Below, in pieces: positions 24,697 through 33,318 of a stretch of 64,000 nucleotides of DNA. A program made the position numbers and the translations under genes. Source of the DNA: Olsenella sp. An188 (GTDB taxonomy: Bacteria > Actinomycetota > Coriobacteriia > Coriobacteriales > Atopobiaceae). The stretch lies in the NCBI RefSeq assembly GCF_002160255.1, contig NZ_NFKF01000002.1, forward strand, positions 186,001 through 250,000, in the 5' to 3' direction. The notes under the pieces are model-generated. The model saw only the letters and a list, made by a program, of their open reading frames with translations. It searched no databases and was not told the DNA's origin. Numbering within the stretch: position 1 is the first letter of the stretch; every line of letters begins with the position of its first letter.

Positions 24697-24933
24697 CTAG
24701 AACGCGGCGGGCTGGACGCGCGTCACGCCCGGCACGTGCTCCTTGAGGATGCGCTCGATGCCCTCGGACATGTCGAGCGAGGAGAGCGGGCAGCCGGCGC
24801 AGGCGCCCTGCATCTCGAGGGTGACCACGCCGTCGTCGGTGCAGTCGATGAGGGCGACGTCGCCGCCGTCGGCCTGGAGGCTCTGGCGGATGACGTCGAG
24901 GGTGGCGTCGAGAAGTGCGCGGTCAACGGCCAT
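24697..24933 (-). CDS. NifU-like Fe-S scaffold protein
   Basis: A 78-residue protein made only of the C-terminal NifU (NFU) domain, which carries or delivers iron-sulfur clusters. The Cys pair appears as GACAGCPLSS, with LQADGGDVALID upstream, as is standard for the domain. AAAGGAA lies upstream of the ATG. It precedes lgt by 16 bases and follows the U32 peptidase gene by 59 bases on the same strand, so an operon U32-nfu-lgt is possible. A link to the cluster-dependent maturation of U32 proteins is conceivable but unproven. Confidence 0.92.
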   Translation of the reverse strand: MAVDRALLDATLDVIRQSLQADGGDVALIDCTDDGVVTLEMQGACAGCPLSSLDMSEGIERILKEHVPGVTRVQPAAF

Positions 24934-24992
24934 GGTGGTTCCTTTCGTCACGCGCGGGTGAAGCCCCGCGCTCGCGGTGTCCGCAGAACATG

Positions 24993-27530
24993 TTACCCAA
25001 TGCCCGCGAAAAGATGCCCGGAAGTGGCACCGGGGAGGCGCTTGGCGGGGCGCCGCCCGTCGCGCGCCGCAGCCACGGCGTCGGCGACGCGCGCGACGGC
25101 CTGGGCGACCTCTTCGGGCTCCATGAGCGTGCCGTCCACGAGCAGCCGAGAGACGCCCGCGGCGAGAAGCTCGGCCACCTGCGGCGTGGCGTCGAGCGGG
25201 CGCGCCGTCCAGATGCGCGAGCGACCGTTGACGTCCGTGCGCACGGGCAGCAGGTTGCCGTCGATGTCGCGCAGCGAGAGGCGCCGGGCGCGCTCGGGGC
25301 AGCGCGCGCAGTCGTGGCGGCAGCGGCCGAGCGCCTGCAGGACGCAGTGCTCGCTCGTCATCACGCGCTCGCGGCCGAGGACGGCGAGGCCCACCGGCAC
25401 GCCGGCCGCGCGGGCGAGCGCGCACACCTCCTCGAGCGTGAGCTCCGGCGAGAGCCACACGCCCGCCGCGCCCGCGCGCTCGAGGGCCGCGAGGCAGCTC
25501 TCGTTGTGCACGGGGACGCAGGAGCGAACCTCGGGGGCGGCCCCACGCTCCACGGCCAGCGCCAGCTCGGAGACGTTGCCCACGGCGCAGGGCTCGCCGG
25601 CGCGCACGTGCGCGTCCAGGCGGGCGTGGTCCGCCTCGCGGCAGACCTCGTCGAGCCAGGGGATGACGCCCCCGGGCCAGTCGCCGCGTGCGAGGTCGTC
25701 CGCCGTGGCGTAGACGCGCGCCGCCCCGGCGTCGAGGGCCACGCGGGCAGCCTCCGGCGTGGTCACAAATGCGCACACCTCGGCGGCGCGCGGTGACGTC
25801 CCCTTCGCGTCCTGCGCGCGCGAGCTGACACGAAGGGACTGTCCCTTCGCGTCCTCTGCGCCCCTCTCCGCGTAGGGGGCGAGAAGCGCCTCCTCGAGAC
25901 GCGCGCAGGCCTCCGCGCGCACCTTGTGGACCGCCGAGAAGCCCATGCCGCAGCCCTCGTCGAGCTCGACCTCCCAGCTCACCGCCTCGAACGGGCTGCC
26001 ACCCATGCGACCGACGTGCTCCACGAGGTCCTCTCCGCTCACGACGCGGGTGCGCGCCGCCTCCACCACGAAGCCCTCGGCGCGCGCCGCGGCCGCCCCG
26101 TCCGCGCACGCGAGCTCGACCGCGAACGGCCGCCCGATCCGCGCGACCACCCGCACGTGCACCGCGCGGCGGCGCACCACGTCCTTGTCGGCGAGGCGCG
26201 CCGCATCGTCGAGGGCACGCTGCGAGCGGATCACGCGCACGACGGAGCCCGTCGGCATCGCCCGCGCTGCGCGGCAGACGATTTCCTCCCCCGCCGCGGC
26301 ATCCGCCGGCGCCGGTGCCGTCAGGAACTGCGTGGGGTCGTCGACCGGGCGGATCTCCAGCAGGTCGCCCGCCTCCACCGGCGCCGAGAGCCGCACGCTC
26401 ACGTCGGCGCGGGTGAGCCGGCGCATGCGCTCGCGCCCGCCGTTGCCTCCGCCGCGCCGCACGAGCGCGTCCTCGAGCTGGCGCGAGCCCGTGACCTCGC
26501 CCACGACCTCGCCGCGGTTGTTGGAGCGCTCGTAGCTCATCATGTCGTTGTCCGAGCGACCCCAGAGGTAGCTGTCGGTGAAGTCGCGGTTGAAGGCGCG
26601 CTTGAGCCGGCGGTGCAGGGCGGCGCCCGCGCGCGCGTCCTTCTCGCCCACGGAGAGCTCGTCGAGCGCGTCACGGTAGGCGCCCACCACGGAGAGCACG
26701 TAGTCCGGGGCCTTCATGCGGCCCTCCACCTTGAGCGAGCCCACGCCGGCGTCGCGCATCGCGGCCAGGTGGTCCACGGTGCAGTAGTCCTTGGGGCACA
26801 AGAGGCGCGTGCCGCCCACCCCGCGGCTCCTCTCGGGGAGGCCGGCCGTGGCCACGCCCGGGATCTCCATGACCTCGCCGCGCTCGTCTACGAGCTCGTA
26901 GGGCAGGCGGCACGGCTGCGCGCAGAGGCCGCGGTTGGCCGAGCGTCCGCCGTTCATCGAGCTCATGAGGCACACGCCGGAATAGCAGAAGCACAGCGCC
27001 CCGTGCCCGAAGCACTCCAGCTCCACGCCCTCCTCGGCGATGCGGGAGATCTCCTCCAGCGAGAGCTCGCGCGAGAGCGTCACGCGGTCCACGCCCCAGA
27101 CGTCGCGGCACCACGCCACGCCGCGCGCGTCCTGCACGTTGGCCTGCGTGGAGACGTGGGTCTCGATCTCGGGCCAGCGCTGCCGGACCTCCGAGAGAAG
27201 CCCCCAGTCCTGGATGATGAAGGCGTCCGCGCCCAGCCCCCACGCGCGGCGCACCAGCTCGAGCACGCGCGGCATCTCGGCGGTGGAGACGGCCACGTTG
27301 ACCGTCACGTAGACGCGCGTGCCCGCCAGGTGCGCCCGCCGGCACGCCGCGGCGAAGGACTCGTCGTCAAAGTTGTCCGCCCCGCGGCGGGCGTTGAAGT
27401 CGTTGCCCAGGCCGCAGTAGATGGCGTCGGCCCCGGCCGCGAGCGCCGCGTTGAACGGCGCGGGACCGCCGGCCGGGGCCAGGAGCTCCGGCACACCGTG
27501 CGTCTCCAGAAACGTGGGTCGTCTCGTCAT
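24993..27530 (-). CDS. U32-family peptidase (RlhA/TrhP-like, long form)
   Basis: An 845-residue U32 protein. Characterised family members (RlhA, TrhP) take part in hydroxylation of rRNA or tRNA pyrimidines rather than proteolysis. The N-terminal barrel shows ELLAPAGGPAPFNAALAAGADAIYCG, and the Cys-rich U32 signature lies at ECFGHGALCFCYSGVCLMSS followed by RGLCAQPCRLPYEL. The C-terminal ~400 residues repeat part of the fold with a second half (YATADDLARG, later CAVGNVSELALAVERG). The long form is common in Gram-positives. The ATG at 27530 follows GGGGAGGT. The 27531-27672 stretch upstream holds an AT-rich inverted repeat (listed separately). Confidence 0.88.
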   Translation of the reverse strand: MTRRPTFLETHGVPELLAPAGGPAPFNAALAAGADAIYCGLGNDFNARRGADNFDDESFAAACRRAHLAGTRVYVTVNVAVSTAEMPRVLELVRRAWGLGADAFIIQDWGLLSEVRQRWPEIETHVSTQANVQDARGVAWCRDVWGVDRVTLSRELSLEEISRIAEEGVELECFGHGALCFCYSGVCLMSSMNGGRSANRGLCAQPCRLPYELVDERGEVMEIPGVATAGLPERSRGVGGTRLLCPKDYCTVDHLAAMRDAGVGSLKVEGRMKAPDYVLSVVGAYRDALDELSVGEKDARAGAALHRRLKRAFNRDFTDSYLWGRSDNDMMSYERSNNRGEVVGEVTGSRQLEDALVRRGGGNGGRERMRRLTRADVSVRLSAPVEAGDLLEIRPVDDPTQFLTAPAPADAAAGEEIVCRAARAMPTGSVVRVIRSQRALDDAARLADKDVVRRRAVHVRVVARIGRPFAVELACADGAAAARAEGFVVEAARTRVVSGEDLVEHVGRMGGSPFEAVSWEVELDEGCGMGFSAVHKVRAEACARLEEALLAPYAERGAEDAKGQSLRVSSRAQDAKGTSPRAAEVCAFVTTPEAARVALDAGAARVYATADDLARGDWPGGVIPWLDEVCREADHARLDAHVRAGEPCAVGNVSELALAVERGAAPEVRSCVPVHNESCLAALERAGAAGVWLSPELTLEEVCALARAAGVPVGLAVLGRERVMTSEHCVLQALGRCRHDCARCPERARRLSLRDIDGNLLPVRTDVNGRSRIWTARPLDATPQVAELLAAGVSRLLVDGTLMEPEEVAQAVARVADAVAAARDGRRPAKRLPGATSGHLFAGIG

Positions 27531-27572
27531 GTGACCTCCCCGCCGCGTCGCAACTCGGCATCCGCTCAAATT

Positions 27573-27644
27573 AATCCACATTTGGATTTGTGAATCGGAC
27601 AAAACCCCAGTTGAGCTTTTCGCGCAGGGCCTGAAATGTGGGTT
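27573..27644. repeat. AT-rich inverted repeat with GACAAAA loop
   Basis: AATCCACATTT (27573-27583) and AAATGTGGGTT (27634-27644) pair at 10 of 11 positions. The loop contains GGACAAAACCCCAGTTGA, closely similar to the loop of the element at 51282-51422 (CGACAAAAGCCCAGTTGG). It lies upstream of the U32 gene and could hold its promoter or operator. Confidence 0.5.
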
Positions 27645-27672
27645 ATTATCCCGACCCTTCGCGCGACCGCCC

Positions 27673-27711
27673 AAAAAAGCGGGCGGAGCCGCACCGCACG
27701 ACCCCGCCCGC
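27673..27711 (-). terminator. Rho-independent terminator of tyrS
   Basis: On the minus strand GCGGGCGG (27711-27704) pairs with CCGCCCGC (27686-27679) and is followed by six T (27678-27673). It begins 22 bases after the tyrS stop. This is one of the few classical stem plus U-run terminators in the window. Confidence 0.85.
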
Positions 27712-27733
27712 ACGTCGCATCCAGGCCCGCGGC

Positions 27734-28966
27734 CTACACCAGGCGCGCCCAGCGCTTCTTGCCGGACTGGACCGTCGTGCCGGCCGAGAAGAGCGACGCC
27801 TCGACGTTGTAGCACTTGGGCGCCACGGCCTCGCCGTTGATCTTGACGCCGCCGCCGTCGACGAGGCGGCGTGCCTCGCCCGCGGACTTGGCGATGCCCA
27901 CCTCCACGAGCAGCTTGCCGAGGTAGACCTTGCCCTCGTCGTTGACCTCGGCCACGGAGAGCGGGAACTCCGGCATGTCCTCGGGGGCCTCGGCGCGCTT
28001 GAACTGCGCGTCAAAGGCCGCGCTCGCGGCCTCGCCGGCGCCCTGGCCGTGATAGAGGTCGCAGATGTTGGCGGCGAGCTCGCGCTTGAGCGCGTAGGGG
28101 TCGGCGGTGCCGTCGGCAAACGCCGCGTCGATCGCGTCGAGCTTGTCCATGTCCGCGGTGGAGCACAGGCGCCAGTAGAGGGGCACGAGCTCGTCGGTGA
28201 TGGACATGACCTTGCCGTACATGTCGGCCGGCTCGTCGGTGAGGCCGACGTAGTTGCCGTAGCTCTTGGACATCTTCTTGTGGCCGTCGGTGCCCACCAG
28301 AAGCGGCATCGTGAGGGCCACCTGCGGCTCCATACCCATGGCGCGCATGAGGTCGCGGCCGGCGAGCAGGTTGAAGATCTGGTCGTTGCCGCCCATCTCA
28401 AGGTCAGCCTTGACGACCACCGAGTCGTAGGCCTGCAGCACCGGGTAGATGAACTCGTGCAGCGCGATGGACTTGCCCTCGGTGTAGCGGTTGTGGAAGT
28501 CCTCGCGCTCGAGGATGCGGGCCACGTTGAACTGGCTCATGAGCTTCAGCATCTCGGCGAGGTTGAGGCCCTTGAGCCAGTCGCCGTTGTGCACGATGGT
28601 GGTGCGCTCGGGGTCGAGCACCTTCATGGCCTGCTCGACGTAGGTCTTGGCGTTGGCCTCCACCTGCTCCTCGGTGAGCGGCGGGCGCGTGGAGTCGCGG
28701 CCGGACGGGTCGCCGATGAGCGCCGTGCCGTTGCCGATGATGAGCGTCACGTTGTGGCCGAGGTCCTGGAACTGGCGCATCTTGCGCAGCGGGACCGCGT
28801 GGCCGAGGTGCAGGTCGGGGCTCGTGGGGTCCACGCCGAGCTTGATGTTCAGGGGCGTGCCCTTCTCGAGCTTCTTCTTCAGCTCGTCGAGCGGCACGAT
28901 CTGCATCGTCCCGGACGTGATGACCTTGAGCTGTTCGTCAACTGGCAGCAATGCTCTGTCCTCCAT
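27734..28966 (-). CDS. tyrS: tyrosyl-tRNA synthetase
   Basis: A 410-residue class I tRNA synthetase that charges tRNA(Tyr). It shows the HIGH-type motif HLGH in DPTSPDLHLGHAVPL, the tyrosine pocket segment GGNDQIFNLLAGRDL, and KMSKS in DGHKKMSKSYGNYVG. The C-terminal S4-like domain appears as GEARRLVDGGGVKINGEAV. Length is normal. No T-box leader is visible in the ~200 bases upstream, unlike pheST. It is divergent from the PBP gene and ends in a clear terminator. Confidence 0.97.
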   Translation of the reverse strand: MEDRALLPVDEQLKVITSGTMQIVPLDELKKKLEKGTPLNIKLGVDPTSPDLHLGHAVPLRKMRQFQDLGHNVTLIIGNGTALIGDPSGRDSTRPPLTEEQVEANAKTYVEQAMKVLDPERTTIVHNGDWLKGLNLAEMLKLMSQFNVARILEREDFHNRYTEGKSIALHEFIYPVLQAYDSVVVKADLEMGGNDQIFNLLAGRDLMRAMGMEPQVALTMPLLVGTDGHKKMSKSYGNYVGLTDEPADMYGKVMSITDELVPLYWRLCSTADMDKLDAIDAAFADGTADPYALKRELAANICDLYHGQGAGEAASAAFDAQFKRAEAPEDMPEFPLSVAEVNDEGKVYLGKLLVEVGIAKSAGEARRLVDGGGVKINGEAVAPKCYNVEASLFSAGTTVQSGKKRWARLV

Positions 28967-29103
28967 AGGCTCTTCGCGTGACCAAGCCGCGCTTAACGCG
29001 GCCGCGTAACTGCTAAGCATACCGCAGGAGCAGGGACAACGCAGCCACGAAATGGGGGCGCGGGAGGACCTCGTCCACGGACTCACCACGCGCTCGCCCC
29101 CTT

Positions 29104-29135
29104 GGCGAGAAGGACGTGCGCGCAGCACCTATAAT
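29104..29135 (+). promoter_or_regulatory. putative PBP promoter, motif copy 14 nt before -10
   Basis: TATAAT (29130-29135) lies 44 bases before the PBP start codon. A copy of the dispersed motif, GGCGAGAAGGAC (29104-29115), ends 14 bases before it, exactly as at 10973-11004. No TTGACA-like -35 stands at the normal spacing. The motif therefore occupies the -35 region of two promoters. Confidence 0.5.
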
Positions 29136-29178
29136 GTTGTCTGACTGTGGACGCATGCTCCCTGGACAGGAGGAGTAC

Positions 29179-31359
29179 ATGGGGATCAGAACCCGCAGGG
29201 CGCGCACGCACTCCAAGACGCACTTCGTCGCCTTCGGCATCGCGGGCGTGTTCGGATTCATAGCGCTTCTGGCCGTGACGCTCGCGCTCTCGCTGGGCGC
29301 CGTCGTCTCGACCTGGCTCGAGGACCTGCCTGACTACACCTCTGCCGACGCCTTCCTCGTGGCCGAGCCCACGCGCGTCTACGACGCGGACGGCAACGAG
29401 CTCGTGGCCTACTACACGCAGAACCGTCGCTCCGTCACCCTCGACGAGATCTCGGACTACGTGAAGAAGGGCGTGGTCGACACCGAGGACGCCCGCTTCT
29501 ACAGCCACAACGGCATCGACGTCGAGGGCATCATGCGCGCCGTGGTCGTGCAGTTCCTCGGCGGCTCCGAGGGCGGCTCCACCATCACCCAGCAGCTGGT
29601 GAGAAACACGGTCCTGTCCGACGAGCAGTTCGAGAACTCGCTGCGCCGCAAGGTCCGCGAGGCCTACATCGCCATCCAGATGGAGAAGACGTACACCAAG
29701 GACCAGATCCTCAACATGTACCTCAACACCATCTTCTACGGCAACGGCGCCTACGGCATCGAGGCGGCGAGCATCACCTACTTCAACAAGCACGCGAGCG
29801 AGCTCACCCTGAACGAGGCCGCGACGCTCGTGGGCATCCCCAACTCGCCGACCTACTATGACCCCTTCACCAACTACGAGAACTGCAAGAGCCGCCGCAA
29901 CGTCGTCCTGCAGCGCATGCTCACGGCGGGCACCATCACGCAGGAGGAGTACGACGCCACCGTGGCCGAGGAGATCCCGCTCAACCCCGGTCAGCTCACC
30001 GACTCCACGAGCACGTACCCCTACTTCACCGACTACGTGCGCGACCTGCTGCTGCAGGACTTCTCGTCCGACATCATCCAGCAGGGCGGCCTCAAGGTCT
30101 ACACCACGCTCGAGCCCGACAAGCAGCAGGTCGCCGAGGAGGCCGCGGCAGACACGGTCAGCTCGATCAACGACCCCGACGTCTGCGGCGTGCTCGTCTC
30201 CATCGACAACTCAAACGGCCACATCGTGGCCATGGTCGGCGGCCAGAACTACGGATACGACGAGGAGGCGGGGCAGAGCGTCATCAACATGGCGGTCGAG
30301 CCGCGCCAGGCAGGCTCGAGCTTCAAGACCTTCACGCTCATCGCCGCCATGCGCGAGGGCATGAGCCCCACCGTCATGCTCGACTGCAGATCGCCCATGC
30401 AGATCACTTCCGAGTGGGCGCCGCACAACTTCAACAACAACCAGTACGGCATCATCACGCTCGCCCGCGCCACCGAGCTCTCCTCCAACACCGCCTACGG
30501 CCAGGTCATCGAGGCCATCGGCGTTGACAAGCTCCAGGAGACCGCGGCGCTCATGGGCATCGACACGCCCATCAACCCCTACCCCGCGTCCTCGCTCGGC
30601 TCCACCGAGGTCACCCCGCTCGAGATGTGCGAGGCCTACTCCACGCTCGCGAGCGGCGGCGTGCACCGCAACGCCGTGGCGATCACCCGCATCGAGGACC
30701 GCAACGGCAACGTGGTCTACGAGCACGAGGACGACGCCGAGCAGGTGCTCGACTCCGCCATCGCCGCGGACGCCATCGAGGTCCTCGAGGGCGTCTTCAA
30801 CGCGGGCTACACCACGAGCTACGTGAACGCCTACTTCAACGCCAACCAGCCCGTCGCCGGCAAGACCGGTACGGCCGACGAGGCCGGCGACCTCTGGTTC
30901 TGCGGCTTCACCCCGCAGTACACCACCGTCACCTGGGTCGGTCGCTACAGCGGCAACAGCGCGGTCTACGTCTGGGGCTCCTACGCCTCCACGGCAAACA
31001 CCGCCCAGCCCATCTGGACCGCGTACATGAACACGATCCTCGAGGGCGTCGAGCGCGGCTCGTGGCCGGAGTCCGACCACGAGGCCGAGTACAAGGACAA
31101 CAGCTCCTGGACCTTCGTGGGCACCTCCTCCGAGGTGAACCAGCCCGGCTGGACGCGCGAGGAGGAGACCGAGGAGGAAGAGGAGCAGACCGAGGAGCAG
31201 ACCGACCAGGCCCAGGACTCCGAGACCACCGAGACCCCGGAGACCCCCACCACGCCCGAGACGCCGACCACCCCCGAGGAGCCCACGACGCCGACCGAGC
31301 CCACAACGCCCACCGAGCCCACGCCAACCCCCAACCCGGAGCCGACGCCCTCGGGCTAG
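29179..31359 (+). CDS. class A penicillin-binding protein (transglycosylase/transpeptidase)
   Basis: A 726-residue bifunctional cell-wall enzyme that polymerises and cross-links peptidoglycan outside the membrane. One N-terminal membrane anchor (residues ~15-45) is followed by a GT51 domain with EDARFYSHNGID (catalytic Glu) and GGSTITQQLVRN, then a transpeptidase domain with SxxK in GSSFKTF, SxN in SSNTAYG and KTG in KTGTADEAG. The C-terminal ~75 residues are an acidic and then Thr/Pro-rich tail (TPETPTTP and TPTEPTTP units), probably reaching into the wall. GGAGG precedes the ATG. Confidence 0.96.
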   Translation: MGIRTRRARTHSKTHFVAFGIAGVFGFIALLAVTLALSLGAVVSTWLEDLPDYTSADAFLVAEPTRVYDADGNELVAYYTQNRRSVTLDEISDYVKKGVVDTEDARFYSHNGIDVEGIMRAVVVQFLGGSEGGSTITQQLVRNTVLSDEQFENSLRRKVREAYIAIQMEKTYTKDQILNMYLNTIFYGNGAYGIEAASITYFNKHASELTLNEAATLVGIPNSPTYYDPFTNYENCKSRRNVVLQRMLTAGTITQEEYDATVAEEIPLNPGQLTDSTSTYPYFTDYVRDLLLQDFSSDIIQQGGLKVYTTLEPDKQQVAEEAAADTVSSINDPDVCGVLVSIDNSNGHIVAMVGGQNYGYDEEAGQSVINMAVEPRQAGSSFKTFTLIAAMREGMSPTVMLDCRSPMQITSEWAPHNFNNNQYGIITLARATELSSNTAYGQVIEAIGVDKLQETAALMGIDTPINPYPASSLGSTEVTPLEMCEAYSTLASGGVHRNAVAITRIEDRNGNVVYEHEDDAEQVLDSAIAADAIEVLEGVFNAGYTTSYVNAYFNANQPVAGKTGTADEAGDLWFCGFTPQYTTVTWVGRYSGNSAVYVWGSYASTANTAQPIWTAYMNTILEGVERGSWPESDHEAEYKDNSSWTFVGTSSEVNQPGWTREEETEEEEEQTEEQTDQAQDSETTETPETPTTPETPTTPEEPTTPTEPTTPTEPTPTPNPEPTPSG

Positions 31360-31396
31360 TCTCCCCACGGGCTGGCGAGAAGAGCCACGGCATGCC

Positions 31397-31433
31397 AGGA
31401 GGCCCCCGGGACGTCCGGGGGCCTCCTCTCTTT
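31397..31433. terminator. bidirectional terminator between PBP and argR
   Basis: AGGAGGCCCCCGG (31397-31409) and CCGGGGGCCTCCT (31415-31427) form a perfect 13-bp stem with loop GACGT, followed by CTCTTT. It serves the PBP transcript and may also end argR. A motif copy lies just before it (31374-31382). Confidence 0.88.
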
Positions 31434-31469
31434 GTGGTCGGGATTGCCGCCGCGGCGCCGCGCGGGGCC

Positions 31470-31901
31470 CTAGCGCGCGTTGGCGAGCTTTGCCACGAGC
31501 GCCTGAAGCGACTCGGCGGCCTGGGAGCTGTCCGCGATCACGAGGACGGTGTCGTTGCCGGCCACGGAGCCGAGCGCGTGGGCGAGGTCGGCGTCGTCGA
31601 TGGCCGCGGCGACGCCCGAGGCCGTGCCGGGCTGGCAGCGCACCACGACGAGGTTCTCGGCCCGCAGCACCCTCACCACGAACTCCGAGAGCATGCGCTG
31701 GAGGTGCAGGTCCTCCGCGAGCACGTAGACGCCCTCGGCGAGCTTGCACAGCCCCATGTCGGCCACGTCGCGCGAGACGGTCGCCTGCGTGCAGGAGAAG
31801 CCGAGCGCGCGCAGCTCGTCGACGAGGGCGCGCTGCGTGCGGATGGACTTGTCGCGCACGATCTCCCTGATCGCGTCCTGCCGGTTGTTCCTGCGCCTCA
31901 T
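31470..31901 (-). CDS. argR: arginine repressor
   Basis: A 143-residue ArgR/AhrC-type regulator that controls arginine genes in response to arginine. The N-terminal winged helix contains ELRALGFSCTQATVSRDVADMGL with the conserved TQATVSRD recognition helix; the C-terminal oligomerisation and arginine-binding part contains VVVRCQPGTASGVAAAIDDAD and GNDTVLVIADS, including the GT/DD residues that contact arginine in the family. No arginine biosynthesis gene lies next to it. It is divergent from the C39-like gene. Confidence 0.95.
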   Translation of the reverse strand: MRRRNNRQDAIREIVRDKSIRTQRALVDELRALGFSCTQATVSRDVADMGLCKLAEGVYVLAEDLHLQRMLSEFVVRVLRAENLVVVRCQPGTASGVAAAIDDADLAHALGSVAGNDTVLVIADSSQAAESLQALVAKLANAR

Positions 31902-32039
31902 GTGGGCCGCCTTTCGGGAGAGCTTTCGTTTTTTCGCATACCGCTCCCCGATTATACCGTCCGGCCGCAAATACCGCGCAGCTGCCCGGGCGTATGATGC
32001 GATAGGTACCATGACCGTGCGGCACACCCTGGAGGAGCC

Positions 32040-33113
32040 ATGACGTACAGCGATCGCAGCGGACGGCCGCGCCCGGGCTCGGGCTCGTCGAGGCAGGGCT
32101 CGCGCCCACCGGTCTCCTCCCAGGGAACCTACCACGGCCCCCGCGGCACCCGCCAGCGGCCGGGGAGCGGAAGGCTCTCGGGGCCGCGCGGCGGCGGATA
32201 CCCGCTGCGCTCCCGCAGCATCAACTTCCAGAGCGGCCGCGCGCGCAGGCTCGCGGGCAACCGCCGGCTCCTCATCCTCGCCGCGCTCGCCCTGGTGCTC
32301 GTCATCCTCCTCGTCGTGGGCATCTCGAGCTGCGTGCGCGGCTGCTCGTCCGACCAGTCCTCCGGCGAGACCAACGCGGTCGACGCGCGCGTGGCCGCCG
32401 GCGTCTCGGAGGACCTCACGCGCCGGTTCTCGACCGAGCTCGACCGCGGCGAGAAGCTCGCGCAGATCGCGGCCAACGCGAGCGCCTACTCCGACCAGGC
32501 CCTCCTCGAGCTCGCGCTCTCCGAGCCCGCCGCGATCGACTTCGTCGCGGCCTACCCCGAGTCCGACAAGACCGCCCAGCCCTACGAGGACGCCGTGAGC
32601 CAGGGCACGGTCCCCCAGCTCTGGTGCTGGGACAGCCGCTGGGGCGGCGTGGACTACGCGGGGCACCCGCTCGCGGTGAGCGGCTCGGGCCCCACCGCGC
32701 TCTCCATGGCCTACATGGCGATCACGGGACAGGGTGACCGCACCCCCGCCGACATGGCGACGCTCGTCTCCGACGCGGGCGCGGCGAGCGGCGACTCCGG
32801 CATGGCAGGGAGCTTCCTCGAGGGCGACCTCAGCAGCCTGGGCCTCTCCTGCACCGCCTACACCTCCAACGCAGACAACCTCACGCAGGTGCTCGACTCC
32901 GGAACCTACCTGCTCATGGAGGTAACGGCCGGCTCGCTCACCGACAGCGCCCACTGGGTGGTCGTGGTCTCGGAGAACGAGGACGGCTCCGTGGTGGTCT
33001 ACGACCCCACCTCCCCCGACGTGAGCTCGCACAGCTGGGACCCCGCAACGGTCGCCTCGGCGTCAACCACCCTCTACGCCCTGAGCGCAGGGGACGCCTC
33101 AGAGGGCGAGTAG
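32040..33113 (+). CDS. membrane-anchored C39-like protein lacking the catalytic Cys
   Basis: A 357-residue protein with a long basic Ser/Gly/Arg/Pro-rich cytoplasmic N-terminus (1-75), one membrane helix (~77-97), a linker, and a C-terminal papain-like C39_2 domain (~195-350). The domain has WDSRWGGVDYAG, GPTALSMAYM and a His in SAHWVVVVSENEDG (H305) followed by VVVYDP. In active family members the residue before GPT is Cys (GCGPT); here it is Ser216 (SGSGPTA). The protein is thus probably a non-catalytic relative, or uses Ser. The region before the start (31902-32039) carries GGAGG-type binding sequence at the ATG. Confidence 0.8.
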   Translation: MTYSDRSGRPRPGSGSSRQGSRPPVSSQGTYHGPRGTRQRPGSGRLSGPRGGGYPLRSRSINFQSGRARRLAGNRRLLILAALALVLVILLVVGISSCVRGCSSDQSSGETNAVDARVAAGVSEDLTRRFSTELDRGEKLAQIAANASAYSDQALLELALSEPAAIDFVAAYPESDKTAQPYEDAVSQGTVPQLWCWDSRWGGVDYAGHPLAVSGSGPTALSMAYMAITGQGDRTPADMATLVSDAGAASGDSGMAGSFLEGDLSSLGLSCTAYTSNADNLTQVLDSGTYLLMEVTAGSLTDSAHWVVVVSENEDGSVVVYDPTSPDVSSHSWDPATVASASTTLYALSAGDASEGE

Positions 33114-33148
33114 CCCGGCCGCAAGGCACCGCAAGCGAAGACCCGCCA

Positions 33149-33186
33149 GCCGCCCCGTCCCGATCGCCCCGGGACGGGGCGGCTTC
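33149..33186 (+). terminator. terminator after the C39-like gene
   Basis: GCCGCCCCGTCCC (33149-33161) pairs with GGGACGGGGCGGC (33171-33183) and is followed by TTCTC. It starts 36 bases after the stop codon. Confidence 0.8.
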
Positions 33187-33229
33187 TCATACCACCACCC
33201 CTCCCCGGTCGAGGAGCCGACCGACAGCC

Positions 33230-33300
33230 GGAGGCCCCGGCAGCTTCCTAAGCGGGACTTTCGCGAAGCACAGTCCCGTGTGGAAGCTGCCGGGGCCTCC
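33230..33300. repeat. nested inverted repeat between convergent genes
   Basis: A perfect 19-base inverted repeat (33230-33248 with 33282-33300; GGAGGCCCCGGCAGCTTCC) encloses a second dyad CGGGACT (33253-33259) with AGTCCCG (33272-33278), itself around TTCGCGAA. It lies between the terminator of the C39-like gene and the convergent pgm gene, ending 18 bases before pgm. This is a strong hairpin with no U-run. Confidence 0.8.
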
Positions 33301-33318
33301 CCAGCGGCTGAGATCGTG

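Noticed and set aside
28967-29178. Possible T-box leader for tyrS (and likewise for asnS at 63200-63320)
   Set aside because: No GGTGGTACCGCG-like sequence or terminator stands upstream of either gene; only pheST has one.
31200-31359. Thr/Pro/Glu repeats at the end of the PBP gene as a separate repeat element
   Set aside because: They are an in-frame C-terminal tail typical of wall-spanning PBPs in Gram-positives and show no exact nucleotide repeat.
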